From Leptospira biflexa (GTDB lineage Bacteria; Spirochaetota; Leptospiria; Turneriellales; DYLW01), in contig DYOA01000003.1 in assembly GCA_020720785.1 (NCBI GenBank), positions 59,614-110,851 of the forward strand: a DNA stretch of 51,238 bases. Direction: 5' to 3'. Position 1 is the stretch's first letter; the number at the start of each line of letters is the position of its first letter. The notes below the pieces were generated by a model, which searched no databases, was not told the origin of the DNA, and saw nothing but the letters and a program-made list of their open reading frames with translations. Of this stretch, positions 8,868 through 17,088 are shown piece after piece. The translations under genes and the position numbers were made by a program.

Positions 8868-10182
8868 TGCTTGTTCTTTTGACAAAAGGTTCCACCCGCT
8901 CAAAAATCCGGGTTATTTCCAGCAGAAAACTGCGGGGATCAAAAACATAGTCCCATTTCTCCTGAGAAATCTGCTGGAGCCGGGGATCCCCTTCCAAACG
9001 CGAGCGCAGGTTCCCGCCGGATGGTTTTTCCCAGATATCCATCGCATGTCCCTGCACAATGGCATAGGCATCCTCTCGTGGGATTTTCATTTCTTCCGTG
9101 ATCACCAGTAGCGCACGGGAGGAATACAGCAATCCTCCGGTTTCATTGATCACTTTTTCTGAATTCAATGGATAAATATGCATTTTATCCACAATAAATT
9201 TCATTTTAATCAGCATATATTCCAGAAGACTGGTGGCATCCGGAAGAATGATTCTTTCTGCGGAGGAATGGGAGATATCTCTTTCATGCCATAACCCGAT
9301 GTTCATGGACGCGGTCTGGGAATACCCCTGGATCACCCGGGCCAGACCGCAGATTCTTTCGCTCAGAATGGGATTCCGCTTATGCGGCATGGCACTGGAA
9401 CCCTTCTGGCCTTTCTGGAACGGTTCCTCCACTTCCCGGCTTTCCGTTTTCTGTAAAAGCCGGATTTCCTGGGCCAATCGGGACAATCCCTGAGCGATCA
9501 GGGAAAGCACAGAAAGAAAAAATGCGTGGCGATCGCGTGGGATCACTTGGGTGGAAACCGGCTCCACCTTCAGCCCCAGTTGGTCCAGAACGAATTTCTC
9601 CAGCTCTGGCGGAAGCTGGGAATACGTGCCCACTGCCCCCGATATTTTTCCATAGGAAATATCTTCAATGGCCAGAAGCAGCCTTTCATAGTTCCTCTGC
9701 GTTTCTGTGTAATACCCCAGAAGTTTCAGTCCCAGGGTGGTGGGCTCAGCGTGGATCCCATGGGTCCGCCCCACGACAATATTTTCTCTGGTCTCCTGTG
9801 CCCGGGCATAGAGAGATTCCAGCAAATCCTCCATCCGGTCTTTGATAACCAGTGCTACTTCCCGTATTATGTACGCCAGGGCCGTATCTCCCACATCGGA
9901 CGAGGTGAAACCAAAATGCACATGCCGGGACGCCGGGCCAATATTTTCCGCCATATTGGTCAAAAAGGCAATGACATCGTGGTGGACTTCATTTTCAATC
10001 TGGTTAATTCTTTCCACGGTAAAAGAAGCTTTGTTCCGTATCTGCTGGAAATCCTCTTCCGGTACCCTTCCCTGGTTTTTCCAGTATGCAACCCCGGCAA
10101 TCTCAATTTCCCGCCACACTTCAAACTTGTGGTTCAAACCCCATAATTCCCGCATCTGCGGAGTGGAATAACGCTCTATCAT
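8854..10182 (-). CDS. purB: Adenylosuccinate lyase
   Basis: Catalyses two steps of purine synthesis: SAICAR to AICAR plus fumarate, and adenylosuccinate to AMP plus fumarate. It is 442 aa, the size of the bacterial short form. The family signature GSSAMPHKRNP (flexible loop with the catalytic Ser) is at about 260-270. TSSDVGDTALA and VGRTHGIHAEPT carry the substrate-binding Ser/Asp and the catalytic His region, and the N-terminus MIERYSTPQM is typical. ATG at 10182. No other purine gene is adjacent; mazG follows with an overlapping start, linking nucleotide synthesis and nucleotide housecleaning in one transcript. Confidence 0.97.
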   Translation of the reverse strand: MIERYSTPQMRELWGLNHKFEVWREIEIAGVAYWKNQGRVPEEDFQQIRNKASFTVERINQIENEVHHDVIAFLTNMAENIGPASRHVHFGFTSSDVGDTALAYIIREVALVIKDRMEDLLESLYARAQETRENIVVGRTHGIHAEPTTLGLKLLGYYTETQRNYERLLLAIEDISYGKISGAVGTYSQLPPELEKFVLDQLGLKVEPVSTQVIPRDRHAFFLSVLSLIAQGLSRLAQEIRLLQKTESREVEEPFQKGQKGSSAMPHKRNPILSERICGLARVIQGYSQTASMNIGLWHERDISHSSAERIILPDATSLLEYMLIKMKFIVDKMHIYPLNSEKVINETGGLLYSSRALLVITEEMKIPREDAYAIVQGHAMDIWEKPSGGNLRSRLEGDPRLQQISQEKWDYVFDPRSFLLEITRIFERVEPFVKRTSNASA

Positions 10183-10220
10183 AAGGCAGATTTATTTTGT
10201 TGAATATTCTGACAATATTT

Positions 10221-10249
10221 TTGAGTTTACAAATCAGAGTGCCGATAAG
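10221..10249 (+). promoter_or_regulatory. Possible sigma-70-like promoter
   Basis: TTGAGT at 10221-10226 and GATAAG at 10244-10249, spaced by 17 bases, lie in the AT-rich gap between the purB start and the exported-protein gene at 10297. Both hexamers are imperfect and promoter consensus in this organism is unknown, so this is a weak prediction from spacing and position only. Confidence 0.25.
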
Positions 10250-10296
10250 ATTTGTAGTAAAATACTGGTTTAAATTTTAAAGGGAAGGTGGATTAT

Positions 10297-11088
10297 ATGT
10301 TAAACAAACGAATCATTATGATTATCCTCATGGCAACCGGGGTGTTCTCTGCGGGGTTGATGGCCCAGGAAGATGATCTTTCAAAAAATGAGAAACAGCA
10401 GGCAAAAGAGCTCGAACAGACAGAAAAATATCTGGATGGACACATCAAAGAGCTGAATGACGAACTGAAATATTATACTAAGCTTAAAGATTATGAAATT
10501 AAGCTCACTCCGGGAAAAACGGTTTTCACTAATTCCAAAAAAACTGAGAAGGATAAGGATCAGTCGTTTTTGGAGCTGGAAAGCTACACGTTCATCCCGG
10601 CATCCTTTGTATCCAATGCCAGTGTGGGGACCAGAAGCAAGTCCATGCGGCTTTACTATTCCGGGGATGCTCTGAGCAAAGTGGAAACAACCATGATTGA
10701 GGATAACTTCATGACAAAAACCACCAGCATCAGTGTGATAGTGGATCCCACTCCCGCCACCGATGAAAGCGGAGATATTTTGATCCGCACATTGACCTTG
10801 AAAAACAATACCCCCAGTTCGGAGAAGAAGGAAGAGTACCTGAAAAAACTGCGGGATACCGGAACCAAACCAACATTTGATCTGGGAGAGTTTTATGAAG
10901 GAAAACTGGCAGATATGCAGAATACCGTTTCCAATCCTCTCCGTGTCAATTTTAAACGGGATTTTTATGTGAAGAATCTGCGTTACTTTGAGAATAACTA
11001 TCGTTTTACGGAAGATTTTTACAGACGCTACGGAAAAGATTCCGATTCCATCACCATTCAGACTCTGAAACAATCCCTGCAGTACTGA
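10297..11088 (+). CDS. Exported protein of unknown family
   Basis: 263-aa protein that I do not recognise. The ATG at 10297 follows an AGGGAAGG ribosome site; the in-frame GTG at 10288 overlaps that site and is rejected. Residues 1-24 form a Sec signal peptide (LNKRIIMIILMATGVFSAG, likely cut near LMA-QED). Residues about 28-60 are rich in Glu, Lys and Gln and look like a short coiled coil. The rest is mixed and contains no cysteine, with an aromatic-rich end (YFENNYRFTEDFYRRYG). No lipobox and no C-terminal Phe, so a soluble periplasmic protein is likely. It is monocistronic: a promoter-like sequence lies upstream and a clear terminator 20 bp downstream. Confidence 0.75.
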   Translation: MLNKRIIMIILMATGVFSAGLMAQEDDLSKNEKQQAKELEQTEKYLDGHIKELNDELKYYTKLKDYEIKLTPGKTVFTNSKKTEKDKDQSFLELESYTFIPASFVSNASVGTRSKSMRLYYSGDALSKVETTMIEDNFMTKTTSISVIVDPTPATDESGDILIRTLTLKNNTPSSEKKEEYLKKLRDTGTKPTFDLGEFYEGKLADMQNTVSNPLRVNFKRDFYVKNLRYFENNYRFTEDFYRRYGKDSDSITIQTLKQSLQY

Positions 11089-11104
11089 GGGAAACCAGGA
11101 AAAA

Positions 11105-11131
11105 AGAGCCCCCATGGGGGCTTTTTTTTTA
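11105..11131 (+). terminator. Intrinsic terminator
   Basis: AGCCCCC-AT-GGGGGCT (11107-11122) is a GC-rich palindrome followed by an uninterrupted run of T (11122-11130). It lies 20 bp after the stop of the exported-protein gene and only about 18 bp before the start of the histidine kinase gene, so it must be bypassed, or a promoter must overlap it, for the downstream operon to be expressed. Confidence 0.9.
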
Positions 11132-11148
11132 ATTTAACGGTCACTTCT

Positions 11149-12336
11149 TTGGCATATAAAAAATTTAAGAACACCAGATTATTCACCAGATTAAAGGAAC
11201 TGAAAAGTATCTTCAATGAATTGAATGTGGCTGTTTTCCTGGTGGATGTAAATTACCGTATTTATGATCACAATGAAAAAACCCTGGGTTTACCGGGCTT
11301 ATCCCTGAAAGATAATATCAATGGAAAGATTTGTTATGAGCTCCTATTTAATCTGAAATCCCCCTGCGAACACTGCATACTGAAAAACGACACATCTCTG
11401 GAAGAAATATACAGAAAGAAAATCCGGGTTTCTCTGATCATTGAAAAAGAAATCCCGGGTAATCCCATTCCGGAAACAACATATTTCCAGAAAAAGCAGT
11501 ACGCCATCCGCAGTTTTTCCGGAGAATATCTGATTGTCTCCGTCATGGACGATGTGAGCTGGATGAAAAAAAAAGAGAATGAACAGAAGCAGAATGAGAA
11601 GCTCATTTCCCTGGGAACAGTGGTGCATACGGTTGCCCATGATATGCAGAACCCCCTTCTGGGGCTGAGACTGACCCTCCAGACCATGAGGAACCGGGAA
11701 CTATCCAGCTTCCCTCCGGGGGATTTCACGGAAAAAATCGCTTTGCTGGAAAAAGATGTTAATAAGCTTTCCAAAATTGTGGATGAGATCAAGAATGTTA
11801 CCGGCAGTAAAAAATTCCGTCTGCTTCCGGTCAGGATCAAGCCGGTTATAGAATCCTCTCTGGAAAGAATAATGAGATTGACTGATTCCCGGATAAATGC
11901 AGTCTGGGAATGGCTGGTGCCGGAAGATATATTTGTCATGGGAAACACAACCAATCTGGAATCGATTTTTATGAATTTATTCAAAAACAGTGTGGAGGCA
12001 TTTGAGGATGCCGGAAAGGTATTGTTTCTGAATATCTGGGTGGAGGCACGGATAAAAAAACTGACCTTGGCCGAAAAAAACCGTTTCCACAACCGTAACT
12101 GGCTGGAGCTGATTATCATTGACAATGCCGGAGGAATTCCTCCTGCCATCATCCATCGGGTTTTTGATCCATTTTTCACCACCAAACGGGCAAAATCCGG
12201 AACCGGTATTGGGCTTTTTCATATCCATAAAATCATAGAAGACCATGAAGGCTCCATTGACGTGGAATCCAAAGGAGACTACACCCGTTTTACCATCAAC
12301 TTCCCCATCATGGAGAATACCGGTGAAACGCTATAA
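11149..12336 (+). CDS. Soluble PAS-domain sensor histidine kinase
   Basis: Cytoplasmic histidine kinase, 395 aa, without membrane helices. A PAS-like sensor at about 20-140 contains C62 and the motif PCEHC (C73, C76), a cysteine pattern recurring in a PAS subgroup and suggestive of metal or redox sensing. The kinase core has the H box TVAHDMQNPL (H164), N box (NLFKNSVEAF), IDNAGGIP, FDPFFTTK and the G box GTGIGL. The only available start is TTG at 11149, without a visible ribosome site and 18 bp after a strong terminator, so the true 5' end is uncertain. It overlaps the response regulator by 14 nt and heads a four-gene operon with an ABC exporter-like pair. Confidence 0.9.
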   Translation: MAYKKFKNTRLFTRLKELKSIFNELNVAVFLVDVNYRIYDHNEKTLGLPGLSLKDNINGKICYELLFNLKSPCEHCILKNDTSLEEIYRKKIRVSLIIEKEIPGNPIPETTYFQKKQYAIRSFSGEYLIVSVMDDVSWMKKKENEQKQNEKLISLGTVVHTVAHDMQNPLLGLRLTLQTMRNRELSSFPPGDFTEKIALLEKDVNKLSKIVDEIKNVTGSKKFRLLPVRIKPVIESSLERIMRLTDSRINAVWEWLVPEDIFVMGNTTNLESIFMNLFKNSVEAFEDAGKVLFLNIWVEARIKKLTLAEKNRFHNRNWLELIIIDNAGGIPPAIIHRVFDPFFTTKRAKSGTGIGLFHIHKIIEDHEGSIDVESKGDYTRFTINFPIMENTGETL

Positions 12337-13354
12337 AATTCTGATTGTGGAGGATGCAGAATCCATTCTGCTTGCCATCCAGGATTATCTCCGGAGCTGG
12401 TTTGATGTGTATACCGCCGTATCCTATGCCAGGGCAATGGAGATCATCACCACAAAAAGAAAAGAAGGAATTATTCTGGATTTGATCATCTCTGACATCA
12501 ACCTTCCTGACAAAAATGGGTTTGAATTAATTAAGAAGGCCAAATCCCTGCTTCCGGAAATCAAAACAGCCCTGATCACCTCCTATGACATTAACGAATA
12601 TATGGAGTACATCCAAAAAGAGGAAATTGACCAGGTTATTTCCAAGCACAGCCAGCTCAATCTGCTGGATATTAAGATAATGGCACTGAAGCTGCTGACC
12701 AATGATATTTTTGGTATCCAGAAATATTTTGAATCCATCAAGGTTTATTACCCCACAGAAACCAAACCGCAGGAAAATCCCGGGGATGGGGAGGTCTTCA
12801 GCATCACCATAAAAAGCGGAGCGGACAGGGTGTTCTGGATGGACCATATTACCGATTTTATGATACGACAAAAACATGTCTCTGAGGCCATGATACGTCT
12901 GGTTCTGGATGAAGTCACCAGCAACGCCCTGGTGAGATCTGCTAAATATCCGGATGGAACGTATAAATACCAAGTGAGGGTTGAGGAAAAAGATATGCTT
13001 ATTCCGGATGAGGAAGTAATCCTCAAAGAAGAGGATTATTTTATTTTACAGTACGGCTTTTCCGGAGACTGGATCATCATCGCCACCATAGATCCGCAGG
13101 GGACACTACGAAAAAAAGAGATTCTATATCGATTGAAAAGACACATTGAAATCAATAACCATACAGGGGTACCCTTTGGTTTCACAGATACGCATGGAAG
13201 GGGAATCTTTCTGCTGCGGGAACATCTCAGCAGTCTGGTTTTTAATATATTTACAAACCATAAGACAGAAGTTTTATGTATGTACCACACAAGAAAAGAG
13301 ATACCTTACAAAAATATTTCCATATTTGAGATAGATGATGAGTACGATTATTGA
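12323..13354 (+). CDS. Response regulator fused to RsbW-like ATPase domain
   Basis: 343 aa from the GTG at 12323 (VKRYKILIVED). Receiver domain: acidic pair E10/D11, phosphoacceptor D58 in ISDINLPD, T86 in ALITS, K108. After a linker the C-terminal half looks like a GHKL ATPase of the anti-sigma (RsbW/SpoIIAB) type: an N box around 194-201 (LDEVTSNALV) and a glycine-containing segment DTHGRGIFLL near 300. No DNA-binding helix-turn-helix is visible, so output is probably by protein phosphorylation or partner binding rather than direct promoter binding. A longer frame from 12245 would run 90 bases inside the kinase gene and is rejected. It overlaps the ABC ATPase gene by 20 nt. Confidence 0.85.
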   Translation: MKRYKILIVEDAESILLAIQDYLRSWFDVYTAVSYARAMEIITTKRKEGIILDLIISDINLPDKNGFELIKKAKSLLPEIKTALITSYDINEYMEYIQKEEIDQVISKHSQLNLLDIKIMALKLLTNDIFGIQKYFESIKVYYPTETKPQENPGDGEVFSITIKSGADRVFWMDHITDFMIRQKHVSEAMIRLVLDEVTSNALVRSAKYPDGTYKYQVRVEEKDMLIPDEEVILKEEDYFILQYGFSGDWIIIATIDPQGTLRKKEILYRLKRHIEINNHTGVPFGFTDTHGRGIFLLREHLSSLVFNIFTNHKTEVLCMYHTRKEIPYKNISIFEIDDEYDY

Positions 13355-14018
13355 ATTGAAAGAAATCAGTTTTTCCTACGGAAACCGAAAAATTCTGGAT
13401 AAGGTGAACATGACCATTAACTCCGGAGAATTCATTTCCATTGCCGGGGAATCCGGCTCAGGAAAAAGCACCCTGCTTTATATCCTGGCCCGGTTCATCA
13501 AACCGGACTCCGGGGCTTATCTTTTTGAAAATTCCCGACCTTCCTGGGCACCTTTTTTCCGGAGAAAAAATATTGGTTTTTTATTCCAGGATTTCCGGTT
13601 ACTCCCCTTTCTCACGGTGGAAAAAAACATTGCGTTTCCGCAGTATTTTTCAGGGCGGCATATCCAACAAAGCACCATCCGGGAGCTGATGAGTAAACTG
13701 AATATTGAATCCCGCAGGAAAGCAAAACCGGATTCCATTTCCGGAGGAGAAGCCCAGAGAACAGCCTTGGCCAGAGCCCTTTTGATGAATCCCAAAATCC
13801 TGCTTCTGGATGAACCCAGCGGAAACCTGGACGCGGAAACGGAAAAAAAACTGATTCAGATTTTTCTGGATTTAAGGAATGAGGGGAAAACCCTGATCTG
13901 CGTTACCCATTCGGCTGAAATCATGAAAGCATCTGACCGCATTCTGGATTTAAAAAACTCTGTTTTTGTGGAACGCACCGGAAAAAAACCCGGAGGAAAA
14001 AAGGCCGGTATAAAATGA
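13335..14018 (+). CDS. ABC transporter ATPase, LolD/FtsE/MacB type
   Basis: 227-aa ATP-binding subunit. Walker A GESGSGKST (38-46), Q-loop FLFQDF, ABC signature ISGGEAQR, Walker B ILLLDEPSG and switch His in CVTHS are all intact. The short single-domain form and the partner (FtsX-like permease, next gene, 4-nt ATGA overlap) place it in the LolD/FtsE/MacB group. These mechanotransmission-type systems move lipoproteins or signal across the envelope rather than import substrates. The tail is Lys/Gly-rich. Translationally coupled with the response regulator, which suggests the two-component pair and the exporter work as one unit, as in other ABC-linked sensor systems. Confidence 0.92.
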   Translation: MMSTIIELKEISFSYGNRKILDKVNMTINSGEFISIAGESGSGKSTLLYILARFIKPDSGAYLFENSRPSWAPFFRRKNIGFLFQDFRLLPFLTVEKNIAFPQYFSGRHIQQSTIRELMSKLNIESRRKAKPDSISGGEAQRTALARALLMNPKILLLDEPSGNLDAETEKKLIQIFLDLRNEGKTLICVTHSAEIMKASDRILDLKNSVFVERTGKKPGGKKAGIK

Positions 14019-15388
14019 GTAATTTTAAAGAAATACTTCTTTCCGGGATAATTTTTATATGGCATAAAGTGTATTTATTCATTTATCTGGCCAGAAAGCA
14101 TTTTGCCAGAAACGCATTTTCATCCATTGGGCTTTTTCTCACCCTGGTGATAGTGTTCATATCCACCGGTCTTTTTCAACCCATGAAAAAGTACTACAGG
14201 GAAAAAATGATTGGTTCCCTCCCTTCCACCATGATCCGGGTTATGGCCACCCAGAGCGATCAACGGGAAGTAACCGGATTTTTAAATTTCAGAAAAGACG
14301 CCTTTCTGGGCATCTCATTGGCACAGGCAAGGGCACTGAAAGAAAAAAAGGGCATTACTGGAATTTACTATACTCAGATGCTCCAGACCCCCGCCAGTGC
14401 CCAGGTGGATTCCGCTCTTTTTACCCAGTTTGGTTTCCGTTTTGATATAATGGCACAGGGGATTTCCGCAGAGCTGGCTCGTCCATATTTGCGTTGTATG
14501 AAAAACTTCCATACATCTGTCCATACCACTCCGGAAGGCAGCTTTCCGCTGCTCCCCATAATCATTCCGCAGGCATACGCAGATATCATCTATGCGTATT
14601 CCATGGTAAATGGCCTGCCTTCATTTAAAACCAATTTCCTGACCGGCCTGCGTCTGAAAATCCAGTTGGGGAAAAGCATCATGGGCTTTGAGGATGACTT
14701 CACGGAAACCGTGTATGGGCAGATCTGCGGTTTCGTCCCCGATGGCTATGTGCGTGTGGCCGGGGTTCCACTCTCCTGGGTGGAAAATTTTCATCGTCAG
14801 AAAAAAAAATACAAAAGTCTGAATTCCTATGACTCCATTTTCCTGAAAGTGCAGAATGTTACGTTGCTGGATGATGTGAAAGACAGCGTTCGTCGCATGG
14901 GTCTGATAATTCCGGAAAAAACAGGTTCCTATTCCTCCCTTCTCCAGTGGATGAATTATCTGGATTATATTTTCTGGGGCGTTGGGATTCTGCTGGCCAT
15001 TCTATCCTCGGTGGCTATGATCAACGCATTCAGCCTGCTTTCCATTGAAAAAAAATATGAATTTGGTCTGTATCTGGTTTTTGGATCATCCCCCATGTTC
15101 ATCTGGATTCTCATGTTTTTTGAGGGGGCACTCTGGGGCATTATTCATTCGGCCGCCGCATTTTACCTTTCTGACTGGATGGTTGCCCTTCTCCAGAACC
15201 GCATGGATGCCCCCCTGGCAGCCGGTGCGTATTTTGCGGAAAACTGGGGGAATATATCTCTCCAGATTGATGAGTCTTTTAAAGCAGGAGTAACCCTTAC
15301 CGCAGCCCTGCTCTCCGGATTTACTTCATTTTTACCGGCGTTTATCATGATGCGGAAAAATGTACTATCACTGATAAAAAAAGATTAA
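14015..15388 (+). CDS. FtsX-like ABC permease
   Basis: 457-aa membrane subunit of the preceding ATPase. A first transmembrane helix (about 38-58, IGLFLTLVIVFISTGLF) is followed by a large periplasmic domain of about 250 residues. A cluster of three helices (about 320-350, 365-395, 425-450) corresponds to the FtsX/MacB core. The periplasmic domain is much larger than in FtsX itself and closer in size to LolC/E or MacB. No second permease is nearby, so it may act as a homodimer. ATG at 14015 overlaps the ATPase stop by 4 nt. Its stop shares TTAA with the convergent gene. Confidence 0.85.
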   Translation: MSNFKEILLSGIIFIWHKVYLFIYLARKHFARNAFSSIGLFLTLVIVFISTGLFQPMKKYYREKMIGSLPSTMIRVMATQSDQREVTGFLNFRKDAFLGISLAQARALKEKKGITGIYYTQMLQTPASAQVDSALFTQFGFRFDIMAQGISAELARPYLRCMKNFHTSVHTTPEGSFPLLPIIIPQAYADIIYAYSMVNGLPSFKTNFLTGLRLKIQLGKSIMGFEDDFTETVYGQICGFVPDGYVRVAGVPLSWVENFHRQKKKYKSLNSYDSIFLKVQNVTLLDDVKDSVRRMGLIIPEKTGSYSSLLQWMNYLDYIFWGVGILLAILSSVAMINAFSLLSIEKKYEFGLYLVFGSSPMFIWILMFFEGALWGIIHSAAAFYLSDWMVALLQNRMDAPLAAGAYFAENWGNISLQIDESFKAGVTLTAALLSGFTSFLPAFIMMRKNVLSLIKKD

Positions 15389-16434
15389 TTCATGAAATCC
15401 ATCAGAGCCCGGATCAGTTTTTCCTTCGCTGGTAGATAGGGTTCATCCATAGCCAGACCAGCGGCATTTTTATGACCACCACCGTTAAAACGTTCCGCAA
15501 ATTCTGCCACATTGATTTCTTTTGTGGAGCGGAGACTGGCCTTCAGAGTCCCGGTATCGGTTTCCCGGATGAGCACAGCCAATTCAATATCCCGGTATGC
15601 CAGGAACTGGTTCACCATACCTTCGCTTTCCCCGGACGCCAGCGAGTACTTTTTCTTCAAATCCTGGGTTAATTCCGCGATAATATATTTTCTGTCTGTG
15701 TTGATTCGGGCATTGGTTACCATATCAGAAAAGACCTGTAGCCTTTTTACCGGAGAATCTTCATAGAACTTCCGGAATATTTCATTTGGATTGATCCCAT
15801 GCATCAGGAGCTCACCGGCTGCTATATGCGTCCGGAGAGATGTTTTGGGATAGCGGAAATTTCCGGTATCCGCCACCATGCCGGCATACAGGGCACGGGC
15901 AGCTTCCGGATCAATGGAAATACCCATAAACCGGTACACATCCCAGATAATTTCGCAGGTGGAAGCGTATTCGGAATCCACCAAAATATGCTCGACTGGT
16001 GTGAGATCATGATGGTCAATGGACCACCATGGGATTTTCTTCATCCTAGTGTATTCTCCCAAATACCCCAAACGGTTCACCTCAGAATTATCCAGAATCA
16101 GCAACCTGGCCTTATTCAAGTATTCATCAAAAAAAGCAAAATCTCTTTCCCGGCTGCTTTCATCGGCATATTGATAAGCGTCCAGAAATTCCCGGGGAAT
16201 CATAAATTCTATGTTCTCATTAATTTTTTCATGATTATAAACTTTTATCTCTTTCCCCAGATTTTTGATCAGAAAAAAGAAACCCACCTGTGCACCCAGA
16301 CCATCAGCATCCGAATCGATATGAGTGGTGATTAAAAAATAATTATTTTCCTTGATGAACTGAGCAATAACTGAAATAATAGCACTGAACGGCAGGGTTT
16401 TATATTCTGGTGATGGGCTGGATCTTCCTATCAT
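15385..16434 (-). CDS. DHH/DHHA1 phosphoesterase (NrnA-like)
   Basis: 349-aa cytoplasmic phosphoesterase of the NrnA/RecJ superfamily, expected to hydrolyse oligoribonucleotides of 2-5 nt, pAp or cyclic-dinucleotide breakdown products. Metal-binding motifs: THIDSDADG (H38, D40, D44), LDNSE (D115), DHH (140-142), ADTGNFR, and the DHHA1 substrate-binding motif GGGHKNAAG near the C-terminus. The first ATG in frame (16434) is chosen; a TTG at 16470 would add 12 residues. Neither has a good ribosome site. NrnA is the likeliest family; an exact substrate cannot be read from sequence. Confidence 0.87.
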   Translation of the reverse strand: MIGRSSPSPEYKTLPFSAIISVIAQFIKENNYFLITTHIDSDADGLGAQVGFFFLIKNLGKEIKVYNHEKINENIEFMIPREFLDAYQYADESSRERDFAFFDEYLNKARLLILDNSEVNRLGYLGEYTRMKKIPWWSIDHHDLTPVEHILVDSEYASTCEIIWDVYRFMGISIDPEAARALYAGMVADTGNFRYPKTSLRTHIAAGELLMHGINPNEIFRKFYEDSPVKRLQVFSDMVTNARINTDRKYIIAELTQDLKKKYSLASGESEGMVNQFLAYRDIELAVLIRETDTGTLKASLRSTKEINVAEFAERFNGGGHKNAAGLAMDEPYLPAKEKLIRALMDFMN

Positions 16435-16497
16435 TATAGGTACAGGATAAAACCGGATGTTAAGTAACAACTATTTTTTATTGGACGGGGAGGATTT

Positions 16498-17088
16498 ATG
16501 AGAAAAATAATCTGGGTTTTTTACATGGCAGGCTTGGCCTTATTTATTTCCTGCACAAAGGACACCACCGATGTGGTAAAACCGGATACGGGGGACACAA
16601 AAACCATTTTCGATACTGAACCAGGAAATTTTATCGACAAGGGTAATGGAACCATTCTGGACAGGGGAACGGGCAGACTGTGGACAAAATGTAGCATTGG
16701 GCAGGAGATGCAAGACACCAAATGCAAAGGATATCCGCAAGAAATATCATTTGATGAAGCGGTCATTGCCTGTGAAAATCTGTCGATGGGCGGGCATGAC
16801 GACTGGCGTTTACCTTCAAAGAGTGAACTGAAAGTTCTGGTAAAATGTACAAACCGCTCCAACGCGAATCTCCCGGATTTTACTACATGTGGCACCATTA
16901 CGGAAGGGATAGAATACGTTCTCATTACCATTGACACAAAATTTTTTCCCAATACATCAGCCAAGGAATACTGGACTTCAGAAGAGGTGAACAAGGGCGG
17001 CCGAAAAACCTGGACCATCTATTTTAAAACCGGTTACACGCACTACCAGAATGTGAATCAGGCATCCCACGTGCGATGCATCCGGTAG
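16498..17088 (+). CDS. DUF1566 lipoprotein
   Basis: 196-aa predicted lipoprotein: signal peptide with lipobox FISC (C19), then a linker and a DUF1566 (Lcl_C-like) domain. Hallmarks are LDRGTGRLWTKC, ISFDEAVIACENLSMGGHDDWRLPSKSEL, EYWTSEE and the closing HVRCIR. At least six cysteines beyond the lipidated one are probably disulfide-bonded, consistent with an extracytoplasmic location. DUF1566 proteins are widespread surface or periplasmic proteins of unknown biochemical role. ATG at 16498 follows GGGGAGGATTT. The end overlaps prmC by 13 nt. Confidence 0.88.
   Translation: MRKIIWVFYMAGLALFISCTKDTTDVVKPDTGDTKTIFDTEPGNFIDKGNGTILDRGTGRLWTKCSIGQEMQDTKCKGYPQEISFDEAVIACENLSMGGHDDWRLPSKSELKVLVKCTNRSNANLPDFTTCGTITEGIEYVLITIDTKFFPNTSAKEYWTSEEVNKGGRKTWTIYFKTGYTHYQNVNQASHVRCIR

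Noticed and set aside
10381..11115. 244-codon hydrophobic-looking frame on the minus strand
   Set aside because: Antisense to the exported protein with a ribosome site and signal peptide; it would also start inside the terminator hairpin.
12245..12322. Possible longer N-terminus of the response regulator
   Set aside because: The extra 26 residues lie inside the kinase gene and precede a perfect receiver start; GTG at 12323 has GGAG upstream.
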